From: Patulibacter sp041648495
GTDB lineage: Bacteria; Actinomycetota; Thermoleophilia; Solirubrobacterales; Solirubrobacteraceae
Length of the DNA stretch: 18,298 nt
Direction: 5' to 3'
NCBI GenBank assembly: GCA_041648495.1
Contig: JBAZOW010000034.1
Location: forward strand, 1 to 18,298
Shown here: one piece after another, positions 7,727 through 15,451 of the stretch
How positions within the stretch are numbered: position 1 is the first letter of the stretch
How the letters are laid out: every line of letters begins with the position of its first letter
Notes under the pieces: generated by a model
What the model saw: only the letters and a program-made list of their open reading frames with translations
Database searches by the model: none
Told to the model about the DNA's origin: nothing
Made by a program: the position numbers and the translations under genes

Positions 7727-7753
7727 CCGGCCCGCCGTTCGTCGGCGGGCCGG
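7727..7753. terminator. Bidirectional hairpin terminator between rnj and the sensor kinase gene
   Basis: CCGGCCCGCCG (7727-7737) and CGGCGGGCCGG (7743-7753) form a perfect 11-bp stem with loop TTCGT. It begins 16 bases after the rnj stop and ends 10 bases before the stop codon of the opposing kinase gene. There is no T-tract, as is common in high-GC Actinobacteria. Confidence 0.75.
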
Positions 7754-7763
7754 ACCCGCGCGG

Positions 7764-9386
7764 CTACCTCTCACGGTGGCCGGGGCCGAACAGGCGGCTC
7801 CGGCTCAGCTCCGCCTCGGCCGCCGCGTCGTCCTGGGCCTGCTGGTCGGTGGTCGCCGCTCCGCCGTCGGTCGCGGCGGTGAAGGTCACGACGAACCGGG
7901 CGCCGCTGCCGTCCGCGTGGACCGGCTCGAACCGCGCGTCGCCACCGTGGTGCTGCGCCGCGGCGCGGACGATCGCCAGGCCGATCCCGGTCGATCCGGC
8001 CGATTCGCCGCCCCGGCGGACGAACCGCTCGAAGATCCGCTCCCGCAACTCGGCGGGGATGCCGGGGCCGTCGTCCTCGACGACCAGCTCGCCCCGCGCG
8101 CCGTCCGCGCGCAGCCGGACCCGGATCGTGGTCCCGTCGGGGGTGTGGCGCAGCGCGTTGCCGACCAGATTGGCGACCATCCGTACCAGCTCGTCGCGCA
8201 CCCCGTCGACGGTCACCGGGTCGACGTCGATGTCGAGTGCGTGGTCGCCGATCTGCGGCTCCAGCTCGTCGATCGCCTCGAGGATCGCCCGGTCGAGCTC
8301 GATCGGCGCCCGGGTGACCTGGCGTTGGGCGTCCATCCGTGCCAGCAGCAGCAGATCCGAGACCAGCAGCTTCATCCGCCGCGACGAGCGCAGGGCCGAG
8401 GCGACCGCCTCACGGTCCTCGCCCTGGGTGGTCAGCGAGAGCAGCTCCAGATTGGCCTGGACCGACGTCAGCGGTGTCCGCAGCTCGTGCGAGGCGTCGG
8501 CGATGAAGTCGCGTTGGCTCTGCAGCGACGCATCGACCTTCGCCTGGGCGACGGCCAGCTCGTCGAGCATGTCCTGCAGCGTGCCGGCCAGCTCGGCGAT
8601 CTCGTCGTTGACCTGCGGCGTCGGCATCTTCGCGTCGAGATCGCGCGTGCGGGCGATGTGCCGAGCCGTGCTCGTCATCCGCTTGACCGGCCGCATGGCG
8701 CGCTGGCCGACGGCGACGCCGGCGATCAGCGCCAGTGCCGTGCCCAGCAGCACGCCGATCGCCAGCACGCCCCAGATCCGGCGGGTGGTGTGCGTGACGC
8801 TGCTGGCGTTGCGCCCCATCCGCACCTCGACCGGCACCGCGTAGGGCGGTCGCGAGGCGGTGGCCTGCCCGAACGGGCCGGAGCCGCGGTTGAGGTCCAG
8901 CTGCAGCGTCTGCTGCACCAGCGGCTGGCCGGTCAGGTCGTCGGTCACCGGTTGCTGGAACCCGCGCGTCGAGATCTGCAGGCCGTCGAGCGACTCGGCG
9001 TTGTTGCCCGGAGCCCCGATGTCGATCGCGCTGTCGCTGGTGCCGGCGAGCTGGATGCCGCGAGGACCCCCGACGTAGACCGCGATCACCGTGTCGGGGT
9101 CGCCGCGCAGCGACTCGAGCTCGTTGCCGAGGCTGAACCGCCCGGTGCTCTGATCGAGCCGGAGGTCGAGCTGACTGCGGATCGTGTCGAACCGCGCGGC
9201 GGTCTGGGTCACGAAGTCGTTGCGGACGCGCTCGGCGGTGAACCGTCCAACGCCGATCGCGAACAGCAGCAGGATCAGGCCGGTCAGGACCGCGGAGACG
9301 ACGGCCAGTCGCCAGCGGATCGGCAGCCGGTCGAGCCAGCGCATCCAGCGGAAGCGCTGACCGTCGGGACCCCGTAGCGACGCCAC
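7764..9386 (-). CDS. Two-component sensor histidine kinase
   Basis: A 540-residue membrane kinase. It has a first membrane helix at about 27-48, an extracytoplasmic sensor region of about 150 residues without a recognised fold, and a second helix at about 204-227. Then come a HAMP linker with a DEIAEL segment (about 228-282) and the HisKA dimerisation domain with phospho-acceptor His300 in ASHELRTPL. The ATPase domain has the N box NLVGNALRHTPDG at 406-418, G1 box EDDGPGI and G2 box GSTGIGL. A flexible tail of about 35 residues ends the protein. The start is uncertain: GTG at 9386 or ATG at 9344, neither with a clear Shine-Dalgarno site. It lies 57 bases after the response regulator and resembles MprB/BaeS-type kinases. 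The stimulus is unknown. Confidence 0.93.
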   Translation of the reverse strand: MASLRGPDGQRFRWMRWLDRLPIRWRLAVVSAVLTGLILLLFAIGVGRFTAERVRNDFVTQTAARFDTIRSQLDLRLDQSTGRFSLGNELESLRGDPDTVIAVYVGGPRGIQLAGTSDSAIDIGAPGNNAESLDGLQISTRGFQQPVTDDLTGQPLVQQTLQLDLNRGSGPFGQATASRPPYAVPVEVRMGRNASSVTHTTRRIWGVLAIGVLLGTALALIAGVAVGQRAMRPVKRMTSTARHIARTRDLDAKMPTPQVNDEIAELAGTLQDMLDELAVAQAKVDASLQSQRDFIADASHELRTPLTSVQANLELLSLTTQGEDREAVASALRSSRRMKLLVSDLLLLARMDAQRQVTRAPIELDRAILEAIDELEPQIGDHALDIDVDPVTVDGVRDELVRMVANLVGNALRHTPDGTTIRVRLRADGARGELVVEDDGPGIPAELRERIFERFVRRGGESAGSTGIGLAIVRAAAQHHGGDARFEPVHADGSGARFVVTFTAATDGGAATTDQQAQDDAAAEAELSRSRLFGPGHRER

Positions 9387-9443
9387 GAGTCCGGTCGAAC
9401 GACGAGCGGGGGAGGGGGGAGCGGGAACGACTATGGGCGTGGG

Positions 9444-10136
9444 CTATCGACCGACGCGCAGCACGTAGCCCGCACCGCGGATGGTGTGGACGAGACGCTC
9501 CTCGCCACCCTCCTCGAGCTTGCGTCGCACGTTCGAGATGAAGACCTCGATCGTGTTGGTCGACGCCAGCGGGTCGTAGCCCCAGACCTCCTCGAGCAGC
9601 CGCTGTCGCGGTACGACCAGCTTCTCGTTGCGCATCAGGTACTCGAGCAGCTCGAACTCGCGCTGGGTCAGGTCGATGTGCCGCTCGCCGCGGAAGACCT
9701 CGTGGGTCGCCGGGTTGAGCGTCAGGTCGGCGCAGACCAGGGCGGCCTCGCCGCGCGGCGGACGGCGGCGCAGCAGGGCGCGGATTCGCGCGAGCAGCTC
9801 GTCCCGCTCGAACGGCTTGACCAGGTAGTCGTCGGCCCCGCTGTCGAGCCCCTCGACCCGGTGCTCGACGCCGTCGCGGGCGGTCAGGATCAGGATCGGC
9901 ACGTCGTCGTTCTCGCGCACCGTCCTGGCGACCTCGATCCCGTCGATCCCGGGCAGGCCGAGGTCGAGGATCACCAGGTCCGGCATGTAGGTCCGGGCCT
10001 CGGCCAATGCGGACTCGCCGTCGCGGGTCACGCGGGTCTCGTAGTCCTCCAGGCGCAATGTGCGGCCGAGCACCGCGGCGATCTCCTCGTCGTCCTCGAC
10101 GATCAACACGCGGGGGCTGCGGCCGGAGGCGTCCAT
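9444..10136 (-). CDS. OmpR/PhoB-family response regulator
   Basis: A 230-residue DNA-binding regulator, partner of the downstream kinase. The receiver domain has the acidic pocket EDD (residues 14-16), phospho-acceptor Asp58 in ILDLGLPG, Thr85 in LTAR and Lys107 in YLVKPF. The C-terminal winged helix contains LTQREFELLEYLMRN, the recognition region NTIEVFISNVRRKLE and the closing wing TIRGAGYVLR. It looks closest to MprA/TrcR-type actinobacterial regulators, but the regulon cannot be read here. It starts with ATG at 10136. A TAGGCT box ends 6 bases before that ATG, and the possible Shine-Dalgarno GAGG is too far away, so translation may be leaderless. It is divergent from ftsK across a 110-base gap. 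Confidence 0.95.
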   Translation of the reverse strand: MDASGRSPRVLIVEDDEEIAAVLGRTLRLEDYETRVTRDGESALAEARTYMPDLVILDLGLPGIDGIEVARTVRENDDVPILILTARDGVEHRVEGLDSGADDYLVKPFERDELLARIRALLRRRPPRGEAALVCADLTLNPATHEVFRGERHIDLTQREFELLEYLMRNEKLVVPRQRLLEEVWGYDPLASTNTIEVFISNVRRKLEEGGEERLVHTIRGAGYVLRVGR

Positions 10137-10142
10137 GGAGTG

Positions 10143-10148
10143 AGCCTA
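10143..10148 (-). promoter_or_regulatory. Candidate -10 box of a leaderless response-regulator transcript
   Basis: On the minus strand this reads TAGGCT, with exactly 6 bases to the ATG at 10136. A TTGATC that could be a -35 lies 20 bases upstream of it, a wider spacing than the ideal 17. Confidence 0.42.
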
Positions 10149-10176
10149 CCTCGCCGTCCTTTCGGATCGATCAACT

Positions 10177-10189
10177 CCGCACGTTGCGG
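10177..10189. promoter_or_regulatory. Short palindrome in the response regulator/ftsK divergent gap
   Basis: CCGCA-CGT-TGCGG is a perfect 5-bp inverted repeat, followed on the plus strand by GGATTTT. It lies between the two divergent starts and is a candidate operator. It is short enough to be chance. Confidence 0.25.
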
Positions 10190-10246
10190 GATTTTCGACG
10201 TTCCGGGCAGGAGCCGCCGATCCGGTGGCGAAGCGCACGGGTGAGC

Positions 10247-13027
10247 ATGAGCCGCACCCGTACCCCTGCACGCACCCCGAAGGCCCCAGCGGCCCGCGCG
10301 CGCTCCGGCAAGACACCGCCCGCCGGGGCCAATCGTCCGCGTGGTGCGGTCGTGGAGGCGTCCGGTCTCGATCAACGCCAGTTCGACCAGATCGGACTCG
10401 GGCTGCTCGCGCTCGCGGTCTTCCTCGTCTTCCTGATGTACCTGGGGTCGTGGGGCGGCGCGATCGGCGACGGGATGGTCAGCGGGCTGCGCAGCCTGTT
10501 CGGCCAGATCGCCTACCTGGTGCCGCCGGTCGTCGCGGCGACCGGGATGATCCTGATCCTGCGTCCGCTGCTGCCTGCGGTCCGGCCGTTCCGCACCGGC
10601 GCGATCCTGCTGGTGCTGTCCCTGATGCTGCTGTTCGCGGCCGGGACCTTTGGGCTCGGCGGCGGTACCGGCCGCGACGCACTGTGGACCGGCGACGTGG
10701 TGCAGCCGCGGGGTGGCGTGATCGGCGACGCGATGTACTGGGCCATCTCCAGCCTGCTCGGCGCGATCGGCGCCCACGTCTTCGGCGTGACGATGCTGCT
10801 GGCGGGCGTGCTGATCCTGACCGGCGCCTCGATCGCGTCACTGGTCTCGCGCACGGGGGAGAGCCTGCGCCAGACCACGACCGCCTTCCGCCGTGTTCCG
10901 TCGGACGACGAGCCGATGATCCCGGTGCTTCCGCGCCGCCGCGCCAAGCCCGACGCCGACGCCGAGCCGCCGACGACCACGTCCCGCCCGCGGGCGAAGA
11001 TCGCCAAGAACCCGACCGACGACGAGCGCGCGGAGCCGGCCGACGAGGATGACGTCCCGGAGTTCCCGGTGCGCCCTCGGCGCGCGGCAACCACGCCGCC
11101 GGAGCCGTCCGACGACGAGCAGATCAGCGCCTCGCGCGGTCCGCGGATCCGCGGGTCCAAGACATCCGGGCCGGAGCTCGACGGCGCGCTGCGCTACCCG
11201 GATCTGTTCGGCGGGGACGCCGACGTGCGACTCGACCTGCCGACGCCGGACCCGGTGTCCGAGCTCGACGACCTCACCGTCGAAGACGAGATCGAGCCCC
11301 CGACCGTCGTCGTGCCGGCTCCGGTCGCACCGCGACCCACGCCCGTCCCCAAGGTCCCGGTCGACGAGGACACGCAGGACGCGGACGACGCCGACGCCCG
11401 CCCGACCCTGGCCGAACTGCGCAGCCGCCAGCCGATGGGCGGGGACACGCAGGCGCCCGACGAGGGGTACCTGCTGCCGGACCCCGCGCTGCTCAAGGTC
11501 TCGGCCGCCGACCAGCTGCGCCCGGACACCGCCGGCCAGCAGGAGACGGCGAACGCGCTCGTCGAGGCGCTCTCGCACTTCAACGTCGACGCCAAGCTCG
11601 TCGCCACCGTCGCCGGTCCGCACATCACCCGCTACGAGCTGCGGCTGGCCCCGGGCATCAAGATGTCCAAGGTCGCCCAGCTGAAGGACGACCTGGCCTA
11701 CGCGCTGGCCGCGACCGACATCCGGATCCTCGCCCCGGTGCCCGGCAAGACCGCCGTCGGCGTCGAGGTCCCGAACAAGCGCCGCCGGATCGTCCACCTG
11801 GGCGACGTCTACAGCGACCCGCCCGCCGACGCGAGCCCGCTGACGGTCTGGCTCGGCAAGGACGTCTCGGGCGCGCCGATCTACGCCGACCTGGCCAAGA
11901 TGCCTCACCTGCTGGTGGCCGGTACGACGGGCGCCGGCAAGTCGGGCTGCGTCAACGCGATGCTCAGCTCGATCCTGCTGCACGCCACCCCGGACGACGT
12001 GCGCCTGGTCCTGGTCGACCCCAAGCAGGTCGAGCTCAACCACTACGAGTCGATCCCGCACCTGCTGACGCCGGTGATCACCAGCCCGAAGATGGCCGCC
12101 AACGCGCTCCAGAACCTGGTTCGCGAGATGGAGTGGCGCTACGGGGTGATGAGCGTCAAGAAGACCCGCGGGTTGATCGAGCTCAACCGGGTCCGGATCG
12201 AGGAGGGCGACGAGCCCCTCCCGTACATCCTCTGCGTGATCGACGAGCTCGCCGACCTGATGATGGTCGCCCCGGCCGACGTCGAGGACGCGATCATCCG
12301 AATCGCCCAGAAGGCGCGTGCCGTCGGCATCCACCTGGTGCTCGCCACGCAGTCCCCGCGGGTCGACGTGATCACCGGCATGATCAAGGCCAACGTGCCG
12401 TCGCGGATCGCGTTCAGCGTTTCGTCGCAGACCGACTCGCGCGTGATCCTCGACCAGAACGGCGCCGAGTCGCTGCTCGGTCGCGGTGACATGCTCTTCA
12501 ACCCGGTCGGCAGCTCCAAGCTCAACCGGATCCAGGGCGCCTACATCGACGAGGCGGAGATCGCCGCGCTGACCGAGCACTGGGCCCGCCAGGGCGAGCC
12601 CGAGCTGCGCGAGGACCTGCTCGAGGCGACCGAGGACGAGGCTCCGGCCGAGAGCCCCGACGACAACGACGCCGACTCCGATCCGTTGCTGGCCGACGCG
12701 ATCGAGATGGTCGTCGAGATGGGCGCCGCCTCGACGTCCGGCCTGCAGCGCCGCCTGCGCGTCGGCTACACCCGGGCGGGGCGCCTGGTCGACATGATGG
12801 AGCGCCGCGGGATCGTCTCCGGGTTCGAGGGCTCGAAGGCCCGTCAGGTGCTGGTCTCGCCGATGGATCTGCCCCGGGTGCTGGCCGCCGCCCGGGGCAC
12901 CGTGACGGACGATGTCGACGTCGCCGACGATCCCGAGACGCCCGTCGGGCCCGCCGCTCCGCCGATCGACGACACGGTCGACGACCGGACCGGCGACCAC
13001 GCGGCCATCGGGTCGAGCGGCGAATGA
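10247..13027 (+). CDS. ftsK: FtsK/SpoIIIE family DNA translocase
   Basis: FtsK pumps chromosomal DNA through the division septum and, where present, activates dimer resolution. The product has 926 residues. A basic N-terminus (about 1-45) is followed by four membrane helices between about 48 and 200, then a long acidic, proline-rich linker to about residue 480. The motor domain has Walker A GTTGAGKS at 559-566 and Walker B CVIDELADLMM with Asp666/Glu667. The C-terminal gamma winged helix (about 811-875, SGLQRRLRVGYTRAGRLVDMME) reads polar DNA motifs, and an acidic tail follows. The start is not well defined: ATG at 10247 is chosen, with in-frame GTG at 10241 as alternative, and neither has a good Shine-Dalgarno site. 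It lies in the rnj-ftsK neighbourhood, separated from rnj by the two-component pair. Confidence 0.95.
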   Translation: MSRTRTPARTPKAPAARARSGKTPPAGANRPRGAVVEASGLDQRQFDQIGLGLLALAVFLVFLMYLGSWGGAIGDGMVSGLRSLFGQIAYLVPPVVAATGMILILRPLLPAVRPFRTGAILLVLSLMLLFAAGTFGLGGGTGRDALWTGDVVQPRGGVIGDAMYWAISSLLGAIGAHVFGVTMLLAGVLILTGASIASLVSRTGESLRQTTTAFRRVPSDDEPMIPVLPRRRAKPDADAEPPTTTSRPRAKIAKNPTDDERAEPADEDDVPEFPVRPRRAATTPPEPSDDEQISASRGPRIRGSKTSGPELDGALRYPDLFGGDADVRLDLPTPDPVSELDDLTVEDEIEPPTVVVPAPVAPRPTPVPKVPVDEDTQDADDADARPTLAELRSRQPMGGDTQAPDEGYLLPDPALLKVSAADQLRPDTAGQQETANALVEALSHFNVDAKLVATVAGPHITRYELRLAPGIKMSKVAQLKDDLAYALAATDIRILAPVPGKTAVGVEVPNKRRRIVHLGDVYSDPPADASPLTVWLGKDVSGAPIYADLAKMPHLLVAGTTGAGKSGCVNAMLSSILLHATPDDVRLVLVDPKQVELNHYESIPHLLTPVITSPKMAANALQNLVREMEWRYGVMSVKKTRGLIELNRVRIEEGDEPLPYILCVIDELADLMMVAPADVEDAIIRIAQKARAVGIHLVLATQSPRVDVITGMIKANVPSRIAFSVSSQTDSRVILDQNGAESLLGRGDMLFNPVGSSKLNRIQGAYIDEAEIAALTEHWARQGEPELREDLLEATEDEAPAESPDDNDADSDPLLADAIEMVVEMGAASTSGLQRRLRVGYTRAGRLVDMMERRGIVSGFEGSKARQVLVSPMDLPRVLAAARGTVTDDVDVADDPETPVGPAAPPIDDTVDDRTGDHAAIGSSGE

Positions 13028-13038
13028 CGCCGGAACGC

Positions 13039-13044
13039 TAGCCT
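13039..13044 (+). promoter_or_regulatory. Candidate -10 box upstream of the RodZ-like gene
   Basis: TAGCCT lies 9 bases before the ATG at 13054, within CGCTAGC, and there is no Shine-Dalgarno site. Transcription from it would give a leader of about 2-3 bases or none. It overlaps the 26-base gap after ftsK. Confidence 0.38.
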
Positions 13045-13053
13045 TCCGTCCGT

Positions 13054-13869
13054 ATGGCAGAGATCGGCGTCACCCTGCGCGAAGCCCGCATGCGCGCCGG
13101 TATCGATATCGCGGAGGTCGAGGCCCGTACCAAGATCCGGGCCAAGTACCTCCGCGCGCTGGAGAACGAGGAGTGGAGCCTGTTGCCGGGCACCACCTTC
13201 GTCAAGAGCTTCCTGCGGACCTACGCCGAGGCGCTCGGACTCGACGCCAAGCTGCTGGTCGAGGAGTACAAGTTCCGCCACGAGCCCTACGAGGTCGGCG
13301 GGAGCGGGGTCGTCCAGCGGCAGAACGGACGTCGCGGACGCCGCGGTAAGCAGGGGGCCTTCGGTCCGCAGAAGCGCTCCGGCTGGATCCCGCTCGTCGG
13401 GTTGGTGGTGCTGATCGCCGCGCTGCTGTTCGCCGTCTTCCAGATGTCGAAGGGCGAGGACGAGTCCAACCAGCCGCCGCCCGCGGCGACGACCACGGCG
13501 GCCGACGGGGACACGGAGGCCGCCGACGAGCAGGCGGCCGCCGAGCGGCGTCGCAAGCAGCGCGAGGCGGCCGGTCGGATCGTCAGCCTGCGGGTCGCGG
13601 CGACCGCCTCGACGCCGACGTTCGTCTGCATCCGTGACGCGCGCGGTCGCCGGGTGGTCAACGGGCGGACGCTCCAGCAGGGTCGTCGCACCTCGGTGCT
13701 GCGCTCGCAGCGGTTCGACGTCGCGATCGGTGCGCCCTCGGTGCGGCTGACCGACGGGGGCCGGCGACTGCAGGTCCGGGCCGACAGCCGCAACGTGATC
13801 GCCTACCGGATCACCAAGGACGAGCTCAAGCGCCTGCCCGAGGGCCAGCGGCCCTCCTGCTCCTCGTAG
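13054..13869 (+). CDS. RodZ-like membrane-anchored helix-turn-helix protein (HTH_25/DUF4115 type)
   Basis: A 271-residue protein with the RodZ layout. A cytoplasmic HTH of the Cro/xre-like HTH_25 type covers about residues 4-72 (TLREARMRAGIDIAEVEART, then KSFLRTYAEALGLD). A strongly basic linker (93-108) leads to one membrane helix at about 111-130. An Ala/Asp/Thr-rich spacer and a beta-rich outer domain (about 175-255, DUF4115-like) follow. The outer part holds two cysteines, Cys192 and Cys269. RodZ links MreB to the wall machinery in rods, but related actinobacterial proteins near ftsK/cinA/recA are poorly characterised, so I give no symbol. It starts 26 bases after ftsK and has no Shine-Dalgarno site. 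A cell-shape or membrane-associated regulatory role is inference. Confidence 0.85.
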   Translation: MAEIGVTLREARMRAGIDIAEVEARTKIRAKYLRALENEEWSLLPGTTFVKSFLRTYAEALGLDAKLLVEEYKFRHEPYEVGGSGVVQRQNGRRGRRGKQGAFGPQKRSGWIPLVGLVVLIAALLFAVFQMSKGEDESNQPPPAATTTAADGDTEAADEQAAAERRRKQREAAGRIVSLRVAATASTPTFVCIRDARGRRVVNGRTLQQGRRTSVLRSQRFDVAIGAPSVRLTDGGRRLQVRADSRNVIAYRITKDELKRLPEGQRPSCSS

Positions 13870-13870
13870 C

Positions 13871-13913
13871 GCCCGGGCTCCGGTCCGGGGCTGTCACGGG
13901 CCTTTTGCCTGTG
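13871..13913 (+). terminator. Probable terminator after the RodZ-like gene, with overlapping alternative hairpins
   Basis: GCCCG (13871-13875) pairs with CGGGC (13897-13901), enclosing an inner stem GCTCC/GGGGC (one G-U pair, 13877-13891), and is followed by CTTTT. A competing stem, CACGGGC (13895-13901) with GCCTGTG (13907-13913), has one G-U pair and puts the T-run in its loop. It begins 2 bases after the stop codon. Confidence 0.55.
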
Positions 13914-13926
13914 CGCAGCACGCCGT

Positions 13927-13977
13927 AGACGCGGTAGAGGTTGAACACGTTCTGCGTGCTCAACCTCGACGGCGTCT
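13927..13977. repeat. Long imperfect stem-loop (23 positions, 20 paired, 5-nt loop)
   Basis: AGACGC pairs with GCGTCT at the base. Going inward, after single mismatches, come GT/AC, GAGGTTGA/TCAACCTC and CACG/CGTG, closing on the loop TTCTG (13950-13954). It ends 61 bases before the cinA ATG. There is no T-tract, no tRNA-like arm set and no open frame of note. Function unknown: possibly a structured leader, an RNase target or a small RNA. Confidence 0.7.
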
Positions 13978-14021
13978 CGGTTCCGTGGCCCCTCGTACCG
14001 GTCGTTCCGCGTCCGACGCGC

Positions 14022-14027
14022 TAGCGT
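14022..14027 (+). promoter_or_regulatory. Candidate -10 box upstream of cinA
   Basis: TAGCGT lies 11 bases before the ATG at 14039, again within a CGCTAGC context, with no Shine-Dalgarno site. It favours the ATG at 14039 over the in-frame GTG at 13985. Confidence 0.35.
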
Positions 14028-14038
14028 CCGGGCCAGAC

Positions 14039-15352
14039 ATGGGCACACCGCGCGCGACCGTCATCGTCACCGGCACCGAGGTCCTCGGGGGCTGGGTCTC
14101 CGACCGCAACGGACCGTGGCTCGCGCGGCAGCTGGGTGCGCTCGGGGTCGAGCACGTCTCGACGGTCACCGTCGGCGATCGGCCCGCGGACCTGCGCGCC
14201 GCGCTCGAGCACGCCCGCGACCAGGGCTACGAGCTGATCGTGACCTCGGGCGGCCTGGGCCCGACCGAGGACGATCTGACCGCCGCGACCGTCGCCGAGT
14301 TCGCGGGACGTCCCGCGGCGCTCGACGAGGCGCTCGAGGGCCGGATCTGGGCGATCCTCGAACCGCTGTCCAAGCGCTGGAAGCAGATCAGCCAGGAGGC
14401 GATCCGCTCGGCCAATCGCAAGCAGGCGATGGTTCCCGCCGGCGCGACCGTGCTCGAGCCGGTCGGCACCGCGCCCGGGCTGATCGTGCCGCCGACCGAC
14501 GACGACCCGTCGCGCCCGCCGACGCCGACCGTCGTGGTGATGCCCGGCCCGCCGAGCGAGCTCAAGCCGATGTGGAAGACGGCGGAGCAGCAGCCGGCGT
14601 TCCGCGCGGCGATCTCCGAGGCCGTCACGTTGCGCGAGTCGACCTGGCGGCTGTTCGGCCTGCCCGAGTCCGAGATCGCCAACACGATGAAGTCGGCGCG
14701 CGAGGTCGGGATCCCGATCGACGACCTGGAGATCACCACCTGCGTCCACCGCGGCGAGCTCGAGGTCGTCACGCGCTGGACCCCGGAGGCCGACGCGGTG
14801 GCGTCCGCGTTCGAGGAGTTCGTCGGCGACCAGCACGCCGAGACGTTGTTCTCGACCGACGGACGACGGATCGACGAGATCGTGCTCGACCTGTTGCGTG
14901 AGCGCGAGTGGACGATCGCGACGGCCGAGTCGTGCACCGGAGGCCTGGTCGCCGGGCGGTTGACCGATCGGGCCGGCGCATCGGACGTGGTCGTCGGCGG
15001 CATCGTCTCGTACTCCAACGCCGTCAAGATGCGGGTGCTCGGTGTCGACGCGGAGGATCTGCGCGACCACGGCGCCGTCTCGGCGATCGTGGCGCAGCAG
15101 ATGGCGCAGGGCGCGCTCAACCGGTTGGGGGCGAAGATCGCGGTCTCGACGACCGGAATCGCCGGACCCGGCGGCGGATCGGACGCGAAGCCGGTGGGGA
15201 CGGTCTACGTCGCCGTCGAGACGGTCGACGGGCTGTCGCTGGTTCGCCACGTCCAGATGCCCGGCGACCGGGCTGCGGTGCGAGACCGGACGGTCACGGC
15301 CGCGCTGCACATGGTGCGCCGGGTGCTGCTGGGCGAGGGTGAGCGGATCTAA
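14039..15352 (+). CDS. cinA: CinA family protein (NMN amidohydrolase, competence/damage-inducible type)
   Basis: The 437-residue protein has both CinA halves. The N-terminal MoCF-like/COG1058 domain starts at ATVIVTGTEVLGG and contains TSGGLGPTEDD (about 69-79) and VVMPGPPSELKPMW. The C-terminal PncC domain (about 280-437) contains TAESCTGGL with its nucleophilic-type Ser, and STTGIAGPGGGS followed by KPVGTVYVAVE. PncC domains deamidate nicotinamide mononucleotide for NAD recycling; the N-terminal half has ADP-ribose pyrophosphatase activity in some relatives. ATG at 14039 is preferred because similarity begins there; an in-frame GTG at 13985 would add 18 unlike residues. The cinA-recA linkage is widespread in bacteria. 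Here 174 bases with hairpins and a LexA-type box separate the two, so recA probably has its own promoter. Confidence 0.94.
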   Translation: MGTPRATVIVTGTEVLGGWVSDRNGPWLARQLGALGVEHVSTVTVGDRPADLRAALEHARDQGYELIVTSGGLGPTEDDLTAATVAEFAGRPAALDEALEGRIWAILEPLSKRWKQISQEAIRSANRKQAMVPAGATVLEPVGTAPGLIVPPTDDDPSRPPTPTVVVMPGPPSELKPMWKTAEQQPAFRAAISEAVTLRESTWRLFGLPESEIANTMKSAREVGIPIDDLEITTCVHRGELEVVTRWTPEADAVASAFEEFVGDQHAETLFSTDGRRIDEIVLDLLREREWTIATAESCTGGLVAGRLTDRAGASDVVVGGIVSYSNAVKMRVLGVDAEDLRDHGAVSAIVAQQMAQGALNRLGAKIAVSTTGIAGPGGGSDAKPVGTVYVAVETVDGLSLVRHVQMPGDRAAVRDRTVTAALHMVRRVLLGEGERI

Positions 15353-15374
15353 CGCGCCGGTCGGGGTCCGCAGC

Positions 15375-15426
15375 GTTCGGCGGCATCCGGCGGTCGGATC
15401 TGTCGCCGAACCGGCACGGATTCGGC
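15375..15426 (+). terminator. Compound hairpin after cinA with an alternative pairing partner
   Basis: GTTCGGCG (15375-15382) pairs with CGCCGAAC (15404-15411), enclosing ATCCG/CGGAT (15385-15399). The same right arm can instead pair downstream as GCCGAA (15405-15410) with TTCGGC (15421-15426). The structure begins 22 bases after the cinA stop. Most simply it ends cinA transcription, though no T-tract follows. Confidence 0.5.
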
Positions 15427-15451
15427 ACGTCTGTGGGGTAGGCCCACGACA

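Noticed and set aside
10137..10246. A dif-like recombination site near ftsK
   Set aside because: No 28-base site with two XerC/D-like half-sites and an AT-rich centre is visible.
10838..13000. 720-codon minus-strand open frame over ftsK
   Set aside because: It mirrors the ftsK coding strand in high-GC DNA, rich in Val/Gly/Arg/His/Asp with no recognisable domain.
13943..13952. GAAC-AC-GTTC upstream of cinA as an SOS box
   Set aside because: The spacer is only 2 bases and it is part of the larger hairpin.
13870..14038. A tRNA or known structured RNA in the RodZ-like/cinA gap
   Set aside because: There is no T-arm GTTCGA, no anticodon arm at the right spacing and no CCA; only a single long stem and a terminator-like hairpin.
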